Both the position numbers and the translations under genes were made by a program. Below are positions 8,140 through 15,888 of a stretch of 23,093 nt of DNA, piece by piece (the stretch's first letter is position 1; every line of letters starts with the position of its first letter). The notes under the pieces were generated by a model. It did not search any database, was not told the origin of the DNA, and saw only the letters and a program-made list of their open reading frames with translations. The stretch is from a virus: positions 1 through 23,093 of the IMG/VR virus record IMGVR_UViG_3300022413_000184. One strand, given 5' to 3'.

Positions 8140-9360
8140 CTATATAATGACAAAAGGATTTCCATTAGCAGGCGCATGCGTAAACCCTTGCACCGTTAAT
8201 GCGTTTGTCCCGCTATCGTAAGCTGTAATTTTTGACCCTTGGCCAAACACAACGCCTGATGCATCCGTCGCATAACATGACCGATCATTATACATATCCG
8301 TAATCGTTCCGCTGAGATCTGTTTGTAAAACCGTCGCTGTTGACCCGGTTTGCGCCAAAAACGGGATGGCCGCCATCGACCCTTTCTTGAGGTTTGTTGC
8401 CGCTACGGTACTTTGGGTAATACTCACAAGATCAGATGGAACATTAATCCCCGATGCCTCAACGTTTACGCTTCCGTTCACAATATTATAAACCGACGTG
8501 GCATCCGGCGAAGTCGTCCAGTTTGGTGTCACTGTCGCCGTATCGGTGGAATTCACATAATCAGAAATCACTCGGCTTTGTCCTGCGCCAGTTCCACTTG
8601 TAATGTTGACGCAGCATCCATTTAATTCATCATCAGCAAACGTTTCCGCTGACGCAAGCTGAATCGTGCTTGATGTCCCAGCTTGAGCCGTTCCCGCTGC
8701 CAAGGCACGTATCGTCGCATCGAGTAACGCATCTAATCTGCCGCCATCCACCCAATCTGTTTGCAATTCACCAGTATCAGCAACAATCGATGCGGTTTCC
8801 GCTTTTATTGCAATGATATCTGCGGCGATATCTGCTCCCGCTGCATTCGTGATAACCGCCGCTTGGATTGCGTCAAGTTCCGCTTGCAACGTTGTCCCTG
8901 TGTCAACAAGAATAGCATCCATATCTAATCCGCCAGCATCACTAATCGGCAACCCTCCAGCGGCATCCGCCGCAGCATTCGGCAGGGCGGTTTGCCCCAT
9001 ACGAACGGCATCGTAAGGATCAAACGAGACAATATTAATTGTCCCGCCCAACACGATCATGCCAGTCGCCGTCCCACCCCACGTTACTTTCTTGACGCCT
9101 GCCGCAACGGCGGCATCCGGTAGGTCCAACCGATACACGCCATCATCAATATGTAAAATCCCTTTATCCGTATGGGCGGTTGTTAACAACGCTAAGTTTG
9201 TAATTGTCGCAAGAGAAGTCAAGACAGCGGCGTCACGTCGATACCACAACACTAACCCAGCGGTGGCGGCGACCACGCCTTCTTCTGGCGTTCCATCTGT
9301 ACTATCAATAACTTTAAACTCTACTGAAATATTTGTATCTCCGCCTTCAACAAGTAACAT
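8140..9360 (-). CDS. Fibre/baseplate-type modular protein (406 aa)
   Basis: The start MLLVEGGDTNISVEFKVID has AAAGGG seven bases upstream. Residues 1-115 look like the Ig-like N-terminal domain seen in BppU-type baseplate and fibre proteins (GVVAATAGLVLWYRRDA, GVYRLDLPDAAVAAGVKKV). They are followed by DPYDAVRMGQTALPNAAADA, a motif common in environmental phage fibre genes. A helical middle (LQAELDAIQAAVI) leads to a small beta domain (LNGCCVNITSGTGAGQSRVI, NWTTSPDATSVYNI). The C-terminus (TYDSGTN-type turn, APANGNPFVII) resembles that of the next protein. Likely a trimeric appendage with attachment N-terminal and host-facing C-terminal; this is inference. Confidence 0.75.
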   Translation of the reverse strand: MLLVEGGDTNISVEFKVIDSTDGTPEEGVVAATAGLVLWYRRDAAVLTSLATITNLALLTTAHTDKGILHIDDGVYRLDLPDAAVAAGVKKVTWGGTATGMIVLGGTINIVSFDPYDAVRMGQTALPNAAADAAGGLPISDAGGLDMDAILVDTGTTLQAELDAIQAAVITNAAGADIAADIIAIKAETASIVADTGELQTDWVDGGRLDALLDATIRALAAGTAQAGTSSTIQLASAETFADDELNGCCVNITSGTGAGQSRVISDYVNSTDTATVTPNWTTSPDATSVYNIVNGSVNVEASGINVPSDLVSITQSTVAATNLKKGSMAAIPFLAQTGSTATVLQTDLSGTITDMYNDRSCYATDASGVVFGQGSKITAYDSGTNALTVQGFTHAPANGNPFVII

Positions 9361-9766
9361 AGTGGCACCCTTTCCTTATGTGATACGAAATCCCGAATGG
9401 GCTAAACGGATCATGCAATAAAATCGGTGGCGGTGGGATCAACGGTTCCATAACGAAAGGCACCTCAGTTGATTCCACTGATTCATTACCTGATTGGTCA
9501 TACGCCGTAATCTTAGCGTAATACTGTCCCGATGTGATTGGACCAATAAGATGTGTTGTTGAGGGAGCTACCTCTGTCGCTGAGGGCGTCCCTGGAATCG
9601 TTTGCCCACCAGACGTTGCACTATAATATAGCCGATACCCCGCTAAATCAGGTTCAACGTTCGCATCCCATGTCAATGTCGATGTTGATGTTAGATTCGG
9701 CCCAGCGGCCCATGCAGAAGAAGCCATAAGCCCAATAATCACAAGGCATCGAAGGAACCATTTCAT
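9347..9766 (-). CDS. Sec-exported fibronectin type III protein (139 aa)
   Basis: The ATG at 9766 overlaps the previous stop as ATGA and opens a clear signal peptide (MKWFLRCLVIIGLMASSAWA, cleavage after residue 20 or 21). Residues 25-105 form one FN3 domain: STSTLTWDANVEPDLAGYRL (the Trp and Tyr of the B and C strands), then ITSGQYYAKITAYDQSGNES (F/G strands). The domain is followed by a proline spacer (LIPPPPILL) and a short tail with two cysteines. A small secreted FN3 protein is unusual in a phage structural operon. It ends inside the next gene with a 14-base overlap. Confidence 0.78.
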   Translation of the reverse strand: MKWFLRCLVIIGLMASSAWAAGPNLTSTSTLTWDANVEPDLAGYRLYYSATSGGQTIPGTPSATEVAPSTTHLIGPITSGQYYAKITAYDQSGNESVESTEVPFVMEPLIPPPPILLHDPFSPFGISYHIRKGCHYVTC

Positions 9767-10491
9767 TGTTGGCTCACCCAATAATGTCGTTGCGTCACAA
9801 TCGAAGCAACCGAAGATCCTCCCGCTGCTTCTGTTGTGCAAATTAAATCATCAAAATTCCAACTTGAGTGGGCGATATCCCCACTATCGATCAATGACCC
9901 TGCTCCGACCCCAAAATAGCCTGCTGCTGTGATAGAAGAATCTGTTGTACTTAAATTCGTAACTTCAACATCATTATGATACACCTTCAATGCCGTTCCG
10001 ACAGCTTCAAGCGTAAATGTATCATTAACGGAGATATTAAAATTGTCAGTTGATATATCGCTTGGCGTCCCTGACACCATTTTGACAATCTTACAGCTAT
10101 CTGTAGGAGTCGCACCAGTACGATACCGCGCCATCCCATACCAATTATTAGCATCAGCCACACGTAAGAGCAAAAAAAACGGGGTATTTACCGAACCACT
10201 CTCAACAGCTGTGACTTTTATTTTAATACTACAATCCGCAGAATCCGCAATAGGGTCCAGACGCCGCGCCCACCCTGTTCCTACGCCGCTATTATCATGC
10301 GTTTTATCAGATGTCAGTATCCGAAGAAAATTCGACGACCAAACCCAAGGGAACTGTTCTGTCCCTGATGTCACTTGTTGGATAAGATTACTCCACGCTC
10401 CTGATCCATGCGCATTCGCTCCAGCGGGAGTATGCGCCTCTAAATATGCGCTTGTCCCAATCGTAAAATCATCACCATTGAAAACCGCCAT
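9763..10491 (-). CDS. Concanavalin/LamG-like jelly-roll protein (242 aa)
   Basis: The start MAVFNGDDFTIG follows AGGAG by seven bases. The sequence has the repeating strand pattern of a LamG-like lectin sandwich. It opens with DDFTIGTSAYLEAHTP and GAWSNL, continues with CSIKIKVTAVESG, FFLLLRVADANNWYGMARYR and DTFTLEAVGTALKVYHNDVE, and closes with AAGYFGVGAGSLIDSGDIA and WNFDDLIC. Such domains in phage fibres often bind sugars. It has no signal peptide, unlike both flanking genes, so it is probably a virion or fibre component. It overlaps the FN3 gene as ATGA. The fold is fairly sure, the ligand unknown. Confidence 0.72.
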   Translation of the reverse strand: MAVFNGDDFTIGTSAYLEAHTPAGANAHGSGAWSNLIQQVTSGTEQFPWVWSSNFLRILTSDKTHDNSGVGTGWARRLDPIADSADCSIKIKVTAVESGSVNTPFFLLLRVADANNWYGMARYRTGATPTDSCKIVKMVSGTPSDISTDNFNISVNDTFTLEAVGTALKVYHNDVEVTNLSTTDSSITAAGYFGVGAGSLIDSGDIAHSSWNFDDLICTTEAAGGSSVASIVTQRHYWVSQQ

Positions 10492-10501
10492 CTGTAGACT
10501 C

Positions 10502-12742
10502 CTATGGGTTCGCCGTTAACCCTGTAACTGTGGCTGGAGGCGTTGTATCCAATGAATTGTTCCCTATCCCGTATCGATACAAAAATACATCACCTGGGCG
10601 ACCTTTAGGCCCAAAGACCATTAACGCATTTAAGTGAGGATCAAACACCGAATGTCGCCCACTAACCGTTTGGCCACCTGGCTGATTAGGGGTATATTCC
10701 TCCCAAGCTTGCGTTGAAGGATGATATGCATACAGCTTGATAATGTTGTTCGTATCCCCTACTGGAGTCGCAGGTTCTTCATCCCACAGCGGCCATAGAA
10801 GAACTTGGTTGATGGGGTCCCAGTGAGCATGACTTTCAAGCCGACGATAGGGGGCAGAAGATGCTGGGAGAGAGCCAAGATTCGTAAACGTCTCTGCTGC
10901 AATATTGTACCGCCACAACTTCCCATTAGCTTGATCCATCCAATTATCAATAATATAAATCACTCTGGCGTTAGGGTCATAGGCTGTATAATTTGTATTC
11001 CCAAACAATTGTCCATTTGGAGGTTTTATCCGCGTCCATGTATCCGTCGTAATATCATAGACATTCATTTGCTCGGTATTTGATACACCCATATACGCGT
11101 CCAACTCCACGTCATACCAAATAAACGCGAAATCCCCAAGTAACGATCCGACAATAGTTGCATTTTGACGTGCTTCATCTAGCCATGTTCCCGCCACAGG
11201 GTCATAGGACAAGACCTCACTGCGGTCAATATCTCCACCGATGCAAAAATTGGGGTCTAGCCCATGGTTCCAATTAAACCCCGGATTATGCCAAAGGACC
11301 TTTCGCTTAGAATCCCACGCCAGGCCAATCTCATCCGGTCCCATCGGCTGCACGCCTAAATCCGCACGACAATAATCTTGAATCTTCGCCCAGGTATCAG
11401 TAAAGATGTCATAGGTAAACATCTCTTGCCTGCCCGATTGCGGGGCAGAATAAAGGAGTCCACCCTGGTCACCGCCTAACGTATAGATTTTCCCATCATC
11501 AGGATTATGTGTAAGCCGTATATGTTTGCACCCTGTAATACAGGGCGCGGTTCCTTGCGGCCCAGGCGGATCACGGTTAATCCATGTTCCGCTCGCAATA
11601 TCTACCCATTCAGGTTTCCAGACAAAAAGATTTTGCTGAAAATCATTTTGGATAATAAACTCACGCAAGGTGGGATTATAGCGCCATCTTCCAAACGTAC
11701 CGCCAGCGCCATTCGGCCAAGATGGCCCACCCGTTGTCGTTTCGTATATCCATGCTCCGGTAGAAAGATTCAACGACCACACTCGATCCCCAAAGTTATC
11801 AATGTCAGATCCACCCCAAGCAACAATACGTTCCGTCCGTGGGTCCCACGCCAACCCAATACTACGTGGAGCAATGGCCGTAGGCCCAGTCCCATAGGTT
11901 GCGCCTGTGGTTGCCAAGACATGCATAGCATAGCTATCACTGCCATCCATCTTAAAGTATGCTACCCCGCTAGTTCCAATGCTCACCGCCCACCGCTTAC
12001 TACTGTCACCTGGATCTGGGACCAGCACAATTGAGGAGGTCTGTGTGGTGTAGCTATCAACTGCAAAGGGCGTCATGCGCGTCCAAACTTGGGTTGTTCT
12101 ATTGTACTGCCAAATCTTTTTATCAAGGTTGCCTCCGAACCACGCATATATATGCCCATCCACGTCATTATAAACAAGCTGAAAAATCCCTCCATTCCCT
12201 GGCAAAAATGGATCACCCGTTGAAGGCAACAAGACCCATGTATTTGTCGCAAATTGAAAGACCCACACTTCCACCCCAAACCCACCACTCCCACACGCTA
12301 GCGAGCCAGAATACACAAACATCTCATCCGTATTAGGTAAATACTCCAAGAGTTGATATGTATGGCGGCTATTCGCTGTCCCATCAGCCAACTCATCCTC
12401 ACATGCTTCACCTGGGCCGGGAGCCACTTGGCTTGGCTGCGTCAGTAATGTCCAAGCATTTGTCGCACGATCTAAGGCATAGATTTCATTGCCATTATAA
12501 TCGCCATGGCCTCCACCCCAAATCACATACCGATCACGCTTTGTATCGAAGATCCCGCCACCCCAGGCCGTGGGCACCCATCGACAATCATTGTGCTGGT
12601 TAGCGAATGAAGGATTCCCGCCAACACCGGGACACAACCCATCGTTGTAAGGCGCTGTGTTAAGAATTTCTACCCACTTACCGGCACCCCACGCTGGAGC
12701 CACGCTAAACAATATAACCAATAAACAAATCCGCCATATCAT
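10502..12742 (-). CDS. Sec-exported Kelch/beta-propeller protein
   Basis: A 746-aa protein. The ATG at 12742 (MIWRICLLVILFSVAPAWGA) gives an ATGA overlap and a clean signal peptide, with cleavage expected after residue 20. The body has about eleven Kelch-like blades, each ending in the pattern Y/W-x-D/N-x-x-T-x-x-W (for example YALDRATNAWTLL, WQYNRTTQVWTRM, YDITTDTWTRIKP). GG motifs such as YVIWGGGHGD occur between strands. The number suggests two propellers, about residues 35-400 and 400-730. It stops right after DTTPPATVTGLTANP, a typical linker into a fibronectin type III domain that is missing. Kelch propellers bind glycans or proteins. The galactose oxidase copper site cannot be confirmed by eye. 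Confidence 0.85.
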   Translation of the reverse strand: MIWRICLLVILFSVAPAWGAGKWVEILNTAPYNDGLCPGVGGNPSFANQHNDCRWVPTAWGGGIFDTKRDRYVIWGGGHGDYNGNEIYALDRATNAWTLLTQPSQVAPGPGEACEDELADGTANSRHTYQLLEYLPNTDEMFVYSGSLACGSGGFGVEVWVFQFATNTWVLLPSTGDPFLPGNGGIFQLVYNDVDGHIYAWFGGNLDKKIWQYNRTTQVWTRMTPFAVDSYTTQTSSIVLVPDPGDSSKRWAVSIGTSGVAYFKMDGSDSYAMHVLATTGATYGTGPTAIAPRSIGLAWDPRTERIVAWGGSDIDNFGDRVWSLNLSTGAWIYETTTGGPSWPNGAGGTFGRWRYNPTLREFIIQNDFQQNLFVWKPEWVDIASGTWINRDPPGPQGTAPCITGCKHIRLTHNPDDGKIYTLGGDQGGLLYSAPQSGRQEMFTYDIFTDTWAKIQDYCRADLGVQPMGPDEIGLAWDSKRKVLWHNPGFNWNHGLDPNFCIGGDIDRSEVLSYDPVAGTWLDEARQNATIVGSLLGDFAFIWYDVELDAYMGVSNTEQMNVYDITTDTWTRIKPPNGQLFGNTNYTAYDPNARVIYIIDNWMDQANGKLWRYNIAAETFTNLGSLPASSAPYRRLESHAHWDPINQVLLWPLWDEEPATPVGDTNNIIKLYAYHPSTQAWEEYTPNQPGGQTVSGRHSVFDPHLNALMVFGPKGRPGDVFLYRYGIGNNSLDTTPPATVTGLTANP

Positions 12743-13263
12743 TTTTCCGCATGCTCCATATCTTTCGGCCAATTCTCTTTCGCTTGCGTCGACATTGCAT
12801 GATGTCCAGCAATTTGCGCCGTCGTGTCATACCCGAATGGGCGTTCAGGACGAAACTTTTCATAACTTGTCAAGTCAGGATCATCAGAACTTGGCTCAAG
12901 ACGTTTCACGATCTCTCTCCATTCTAAAATCTTTGACTTGTTCGCGGCTTCCCACTTCATGTGTTTATGCACAGTCCCATCACCGCCACGGTTGCGGCGC
13001 ATCTCTTCCTTCGACGGAATCCCTTCCGTAAATTCTTCACGCAATTGTCGCTCACGTTTCATCGCCGTGTTCTTTTCTGTCGCGCTCTCAAACGGTTGTG
13101 GCGCTTGCGTATCCAAGGTGTCTTTCATCTGCTTCACTTGCTTCCGCAAGGCACTCTTATCTTGGATGTACGAAGACATATTCGGATTCGTCAACAACTC
13201 ATTCGACGCCGCTAAGTCTTGCTCAATCGCTGTTCGCTGTGATGGTTTTAATGTGCGCTTCAT
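12739..13263 (-). CDS. Helical structural-operon protein (174 aa), function unknown
   Basis: A charged, almost all-helical protein (MKRTLKPSQRTAIEQDLAAS, ALRKQVKQMKDTLDTQAP, ATEKNTAMKRERQLREEF). A conserved-looking middle (GIPSKEEMRRN, DGTVHKHMKWEAANKSKILEW, REIVKRLEPSSDDPD) matches my memory of an uncharacterised family found near capsid genes in environmental phages. It may be a virion or head-maturation protein, but this is positional. The ribosome binding site is modest (AAAGGG). The stop overlaps the Kelch gene start as ATGA. Confidence 0.7.
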   Translation of the reverse strand: MKRTLKPSQRTAIEQDLAASNELLTNPNMSSYIQDKSALRKQVKQMKDTLDTQAPQPFESATEKNTAMKRERQLREEFTEGIPSKEEMRRNRGGDGTVHKHMKWEAANKSKILEWREIVKRLEPSSDDPDLTSYEKFRPERPFGYDTTAQIAGHHAMSTQAKENWPKDMEHAEK

Positions 13264-13266
13264 ACA

Positions 13267-13407
13267 CTACATCCCTTTCTTTGGCTCCTCTGAAACCGGC
13301 GTAAACGATGGGGGGGCATCGCTTACGCCTTTGGTCCCAGGAGGAGGTGGTGGCAATGTTGCCTTTACAGGCACTTGTTTCAGTTCTGAATAATATCGAT
13401 TCGCCAT
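13267..13407 (-). CDS. Proline-rich hypothetical protein (46 aa)
   Basis: The ORF reads MANRYYSELKQVPVKATLPP... with five prolines in a row, then TPVSEEPKKGM and TAG. AAGGGGG lies seven bases before the ATG. It fills the gap between the decoration protein (15 bases) and the 174-aa gene (3 bases). Composition suggests an extended linker peptide. No function recognised. Confidence 0.65.
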   Translation of the reverse strand: MANRYYSELKQVPVKATLPPPPPGTKGVSDAPPSFTPVSEEPKKGM

Positions 13408-13422
13408 AATGTATCCCCCTTC

Positions 13423-13764
13423 TTACGATGTTGAAATCACCAACACTTTTACCGTCGCGGAAGCTAAGTCAATTGCCCCGCCTGTGTTATTCAACAACTG
13501 ATACGTCACCGTATCAGCGGCGGTGACATGCGCGTCAGCGGCAAGATCCGCGATATCAATGCTTAGGCTCACCAGGCAATAATCGCCAAGTGCCGCGCCT
13601 GTAATGGTCAACTCTCCAACTTCTTCGTCTCCATCGGCAATTGATCCGGCGTCATACGTTTCTGATCCTTCATACACGCCGCTGATTGCGGTTGTACTTG
13701 ACGCCGCTGTTCCCACTTTAAAGCCATTCTCTGCCACCACTGTTCCAAAATGTGACTCACCCAT
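13423..13764 (-). CDS. Small head decoration/stabilisation-type protein
   Basis: A 113-aa beta-rich protein (YEGSETYDAGSIADGDEEVG, LTITGAALGDYCLVSLSIDI, VTYQLLNNTGGAIDLASATV). The pattern, with ALGD-x-x-LVS and NNTGGAIDLASAT, is often seen next to phage major capsid genes and is taken for a capsid surface or cement protein. That assignment is from family memory and position. I prefer the ATG at 13764 (MGESHFG) over the one at 13770. GAAGGAG ends only one base before the first ATG but seven before the second. It follows the hairpin at 13779-13806. Confidence 0.7.
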   Translation of the reverse strand: MGESHFGTVVAENGFKVGTAASSTTAISGVYEGSETYDAGSIADGDEEVGELTITGAALGDYCLVSLSIDIADLAADAHVTAADTVTYQLLNNTGGAIDLASATVKVLVISTS

Positions 13765-13778
13765 ATCCATACTCCTTC

Positions 13779-13806
13779 ACGCAGACGCCCTTCCAGGCGC
13801 CTGCGT
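13779..13806 (-). promoter_or_regulatory. Strong RNA hairpin between the capsid gene and the next gene
   Basis: On the minus strand the arms ACGCAGGCGCC and GGCGTCTGCGT pair over 11 positions (ten Watson-Crick, one G-U) around the loop TGGAAG. It falls in the gap after the capsid stop and just before the ribosome binding site of the next gene. There is no U-tract after it, so it is not a standard intrinsic terminator. It could be an mRNA 3'-end stabiliser, an RNase processing site or a partial attenuator that raises capsid mRNA over downstream genes. Confidence 0.7.
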
Positions 13807-13824
13807 CGTTTAGGTTTATGTCGC

Positions 13825-14739
13825 TTAGACATCGTTTCCGAGAATCCACCGCCAGTCAATCCACGCATAAGAGAAGCGTGTATAGACTCTCCACTTCCGC
13901 ACGAAAGTATCGAAATCAGAAGTGTTAGCAAATTCCACAGGAATCCGATTAAACCACATAAGATTATCTTGACGTGATTCGCCGTCCATCATGAACCAAT
14001 CAGTGGCACTGGACATATAGTTCCATTCATAAATGGTGTACTGTCCGTAATGCACATTGGCATTGTTATCGGCGGTGTTCACTTTACCCAATGAACTCAC
14101 AATCTCGTATGAGGTTTCATAGAGATTTGGGGGAATCCAAATCTCGGTCGGCTCCACATTAATCCGTTCGCCACGATCCCCACGGAAGTTCCGCATCTGG
14201 ATACGATTAGCGGCGACCGATGTGGCACTTAACGCGGCGGTTGATAAGTTATCAAATCCCACCGCTGTCGATGCCCCACTGGTTGTGGTATGCGAGTTAC
14301 TACACAACGGCACACCTTCAGAATGGTTGTAAAACAAATTATCTATCGAGAAGGCCATCGTTAAGGCACGTGCGCCATGTGTCTCCAACGTCCGTTGCGC
14401 CGAACGCGCTAACTTCGCTGGTTGACGATCCATTTGATTGAACAGATCATCATCAATCAACGTTCGTCCAATCTGCATTCCCAAGGCGTACTCTTTATGA
14501 GTCGCCGTGACATCATACCCTTGTGATGTTGAATCATACGCGACGTTCCCATCAAACGCTTGCAAGTCGCCCAGCTCGCCAAGCTGGCTGAACCGTTCAT
14601 CGGCGCCTTTACGTGCCGTCTGCACGTTAAACAAGAGACTCCGCATATCCGGCAACCGTTTATACGTCGAATCGAAAATCTCTGAAAACCGTCGATCCAG
14701 CAGATCGGTATAGTCAGATGATATTTGTGGTACTGCCAT
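13825..14739 (-). CDS. Major capsid protein (HK97-fold type)
   Basis: The 304-aa coat protein. The start at 14739 follows AAAGGAG by nine bases. The sequence follows the pattern of major head proteins. It has an N-terminal arm (DYTDLLDRRFSEIFDSTY), then a beta-hairpin or E-loop-like region (about 60-90, ending EYALGMQIGRTLIDDD), then a long helix (PAKLARSAQRTLETHGARAL). A P-domain/A-domain region follows with RGERINVEPTEIWIPPNLYE (about 190-208), and TADNNANVHYGQYTIYEWNYM and ATDWFMMDG near the end. No prohead protease is seen, and the N-terminus shows no long propeptide. It lies directly upstream of a stable hairpin. Confidence 0.88.
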   Translation of the reverse strand: MAVPQISSDYTDLLDRRFSEIFDSTYKRLPDMRSLLFNVQTARKGADERFSQLGELGDLQAFDGNVAYDSTSQGYDVTATHKEYALGMQIGRTLIDDDLFNQMDRQPAKLARSAQRTLETHGARALTMAFSIDNLFYNHSEGVPLCSNSHTTTSGASTAVGFDNLSTAALSATSVAANRIQMRNFRGDRGERINVEPTEIWIPPNLYETSYEIVSSLGKVNTADNNANVHYGQYTIYEWNYMSSATDWFMMDGESRQDNLMWFNRIPVEFANTSDFDTFVRKWRVYTRFSYAWIDWRWILGNDV

Positions 14740-14753
14740 AATTTGTTACTCCT

Positions 14754-15494
14754 TTAGGCTAAAGCTGATCCAGCAAAAGCATGATCGGCGCAAATTAAAT
14801 TCACATAACTATTCAGCAACCCATTGTTGCCAATATCATTTAAGACCAACTCCACCGCACGCCAGGTTGGTGTCGTATTTAACGCCGTCGCCACCAAAGC
14901 GTCGTATTCATCTAATGTCGTGGTGAAGGTTGAGAATTGCACCGCGCCTTCCGTAATCGGACACACGATAAACAAATCATCCACGGCAATAGCAAACGGA
15001 AAGGCTTGCGTTAAATTTACATCAGTGGCATCGGCTGGCTCCATGCGTCGATACAACCCTGCGTTCGCGCCGGAGTAACAAAAAATCACCGTATCATCCA
15101 CGGCGGACATATCAACGGTTGACCCGCCACTCGTTGCCGATGGCGTAACCAATACCCCTGTCGCTGACGCTGCCGTATTGAAATATGGGATTAACGCAGA
15201 ACCAGAAGTTGCCGCACCCGACAACCGGCATTGCCATACCGCGTCAGCGTTCGTCACCACCGACACGGTTTGTGACGGATCACTGCTATCAGTCTGTTGG
15301 CCAGTATTATAGGTCGCCGTATCAATAGCCATCCCAACGGCATCAGCCGATGTTGTGGTCGTACCTAATAACACACCTTCATTATCCGCCGTGGCGCCAA
15401 TCACCGGCACACCAGGCGTGGTTACGGAAATTCCCACGCGCATCTTTTGTACGCGAGTTTTCGATCCACTATGTATATAGGCTAATTGTGACAT
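14754..15494 (-). CDS. Candidate capsid decoration protein (246 aa)
   Basis: The start at 15494 (MSQLAYIHSGSK) follows AAGGAG by five bases. The protein is rich in Thr, Ser, Ala and Gly, with alternating short hydrophobic strands (VGISVTTPGVPVIGA, DTVIFCYSGANAGLYRRM, FAIAVDDLFIVCP), pointing to an all-beta fold. The C-terminal part (ALNTTPTWRAVELVLNDIGN) is mixed. It sits directly before the major capsid gene and after the scaffold, a common place for capsid cement proteins. The function is inferred from position and fold impression. A minor structural protein is the main alternative. Confidence 0.6.
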   Translation of the reverse strand: MSQLAYIHSGSKTRVQKMRVGISVTTPGVPVIGATADNEGVLLGTTTTSADAVGMAIDTATYNTGQQTDSSDPSQTVSVVTNADAVWQCRLSGAATSGSALIPYFNTAASATGVLVTPSATSGGSTVDMSAVDDTVIFCYSGANAGLYRRMEPADATDVNLTQAFPFAIAVDDLFIVCPITEGAVQFSTFTTTLDEYDALVATALNTTPTWRAVELVLNDIGNNGLLNSYVNLICADHAFAGSALA

Positions 15495-15495
15495 C

Positions 15496-15888
15496 TTATC
15501 TCCTTCGTCTGTACTGGGGGTCTGCGACTTGCCGCTGGGTTGCCCGTCGCTGTTTCTGTTCATCAGGCGTTGCCCAGGCTTCAGGGCGAACTTCCTCATG
15601 CAAAAACAAGCGTCCGTCATTCCCAGTGATTTGTGTTCGGCACACATCACATGGTCCGAGTACGGGTTGGTGTTCATAACGATACACGGAATAATATCCG
15701 CTTCGTCGATAATCAAATTTCCCTTGACAGTTCCCGCACAAAATCAGCGTCTTTTGTAAGCTCACCATATCCGAAACGAGTGATCCACCAAGAGTTCCAC
15801 GCTTTCTTCCGCCAAACGCCATCGCCTTCATACGATCGAGCGCGGTCCATTGTTGGGGCGTCAGAATGTTAGGAGATGTGCTTTTCAT
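15496..15888 (-). CDS. Zinc ribbon protein in head operon (130 aa)
   Basis: The start at 15888 (MKSTSPNILTPQQW) overlaps the scaffold stop as ATGA and has GGAG eight bases upstream. Two CxxC pairs (Cys51-Cys54 in LCGNC, Cys80-Cys83 in CDVC) enclose a basic, Tyr-rich loop (DYRRSGYYSVYRYEH), fitting a zinc ribbon or a small treble-clef domain. The N-terminus is helical, and the C-terminus is charged and ends in RRRR. I do not recognise a named family. Its role in a head operon could be structural or in nucleic-acid handling. Confidence 0.75.
   Translation of the reverse strand: MKSTSPNILTPQQWTALDRMKAMAFGGRKRGTLGGSLVSDMVSLQKTLILCGNCQGKFDYRRSGYYSVYRYEHQPVLGPCDVCRTQITGNDGRLFLHEEVRPEAWATPDEQKQRRATQRQVADPQYRRRR

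Noticed and set aside
11507-12034. 175-codon plus-strand open frame
   Set aside because: It lies opposite the well-supported Kelch gene, has no domain pattern, and is on the wrong strand for this operon.
10502-12739. Diversity-generating retroelement acting on the Kelch or fibre genes
   Set aside because: No reverse transcriptase, no template repeat and no adenine-biased variable repeat could be found in the window. The 648-bp repeat differs mainly at synonymous sites of all base types.
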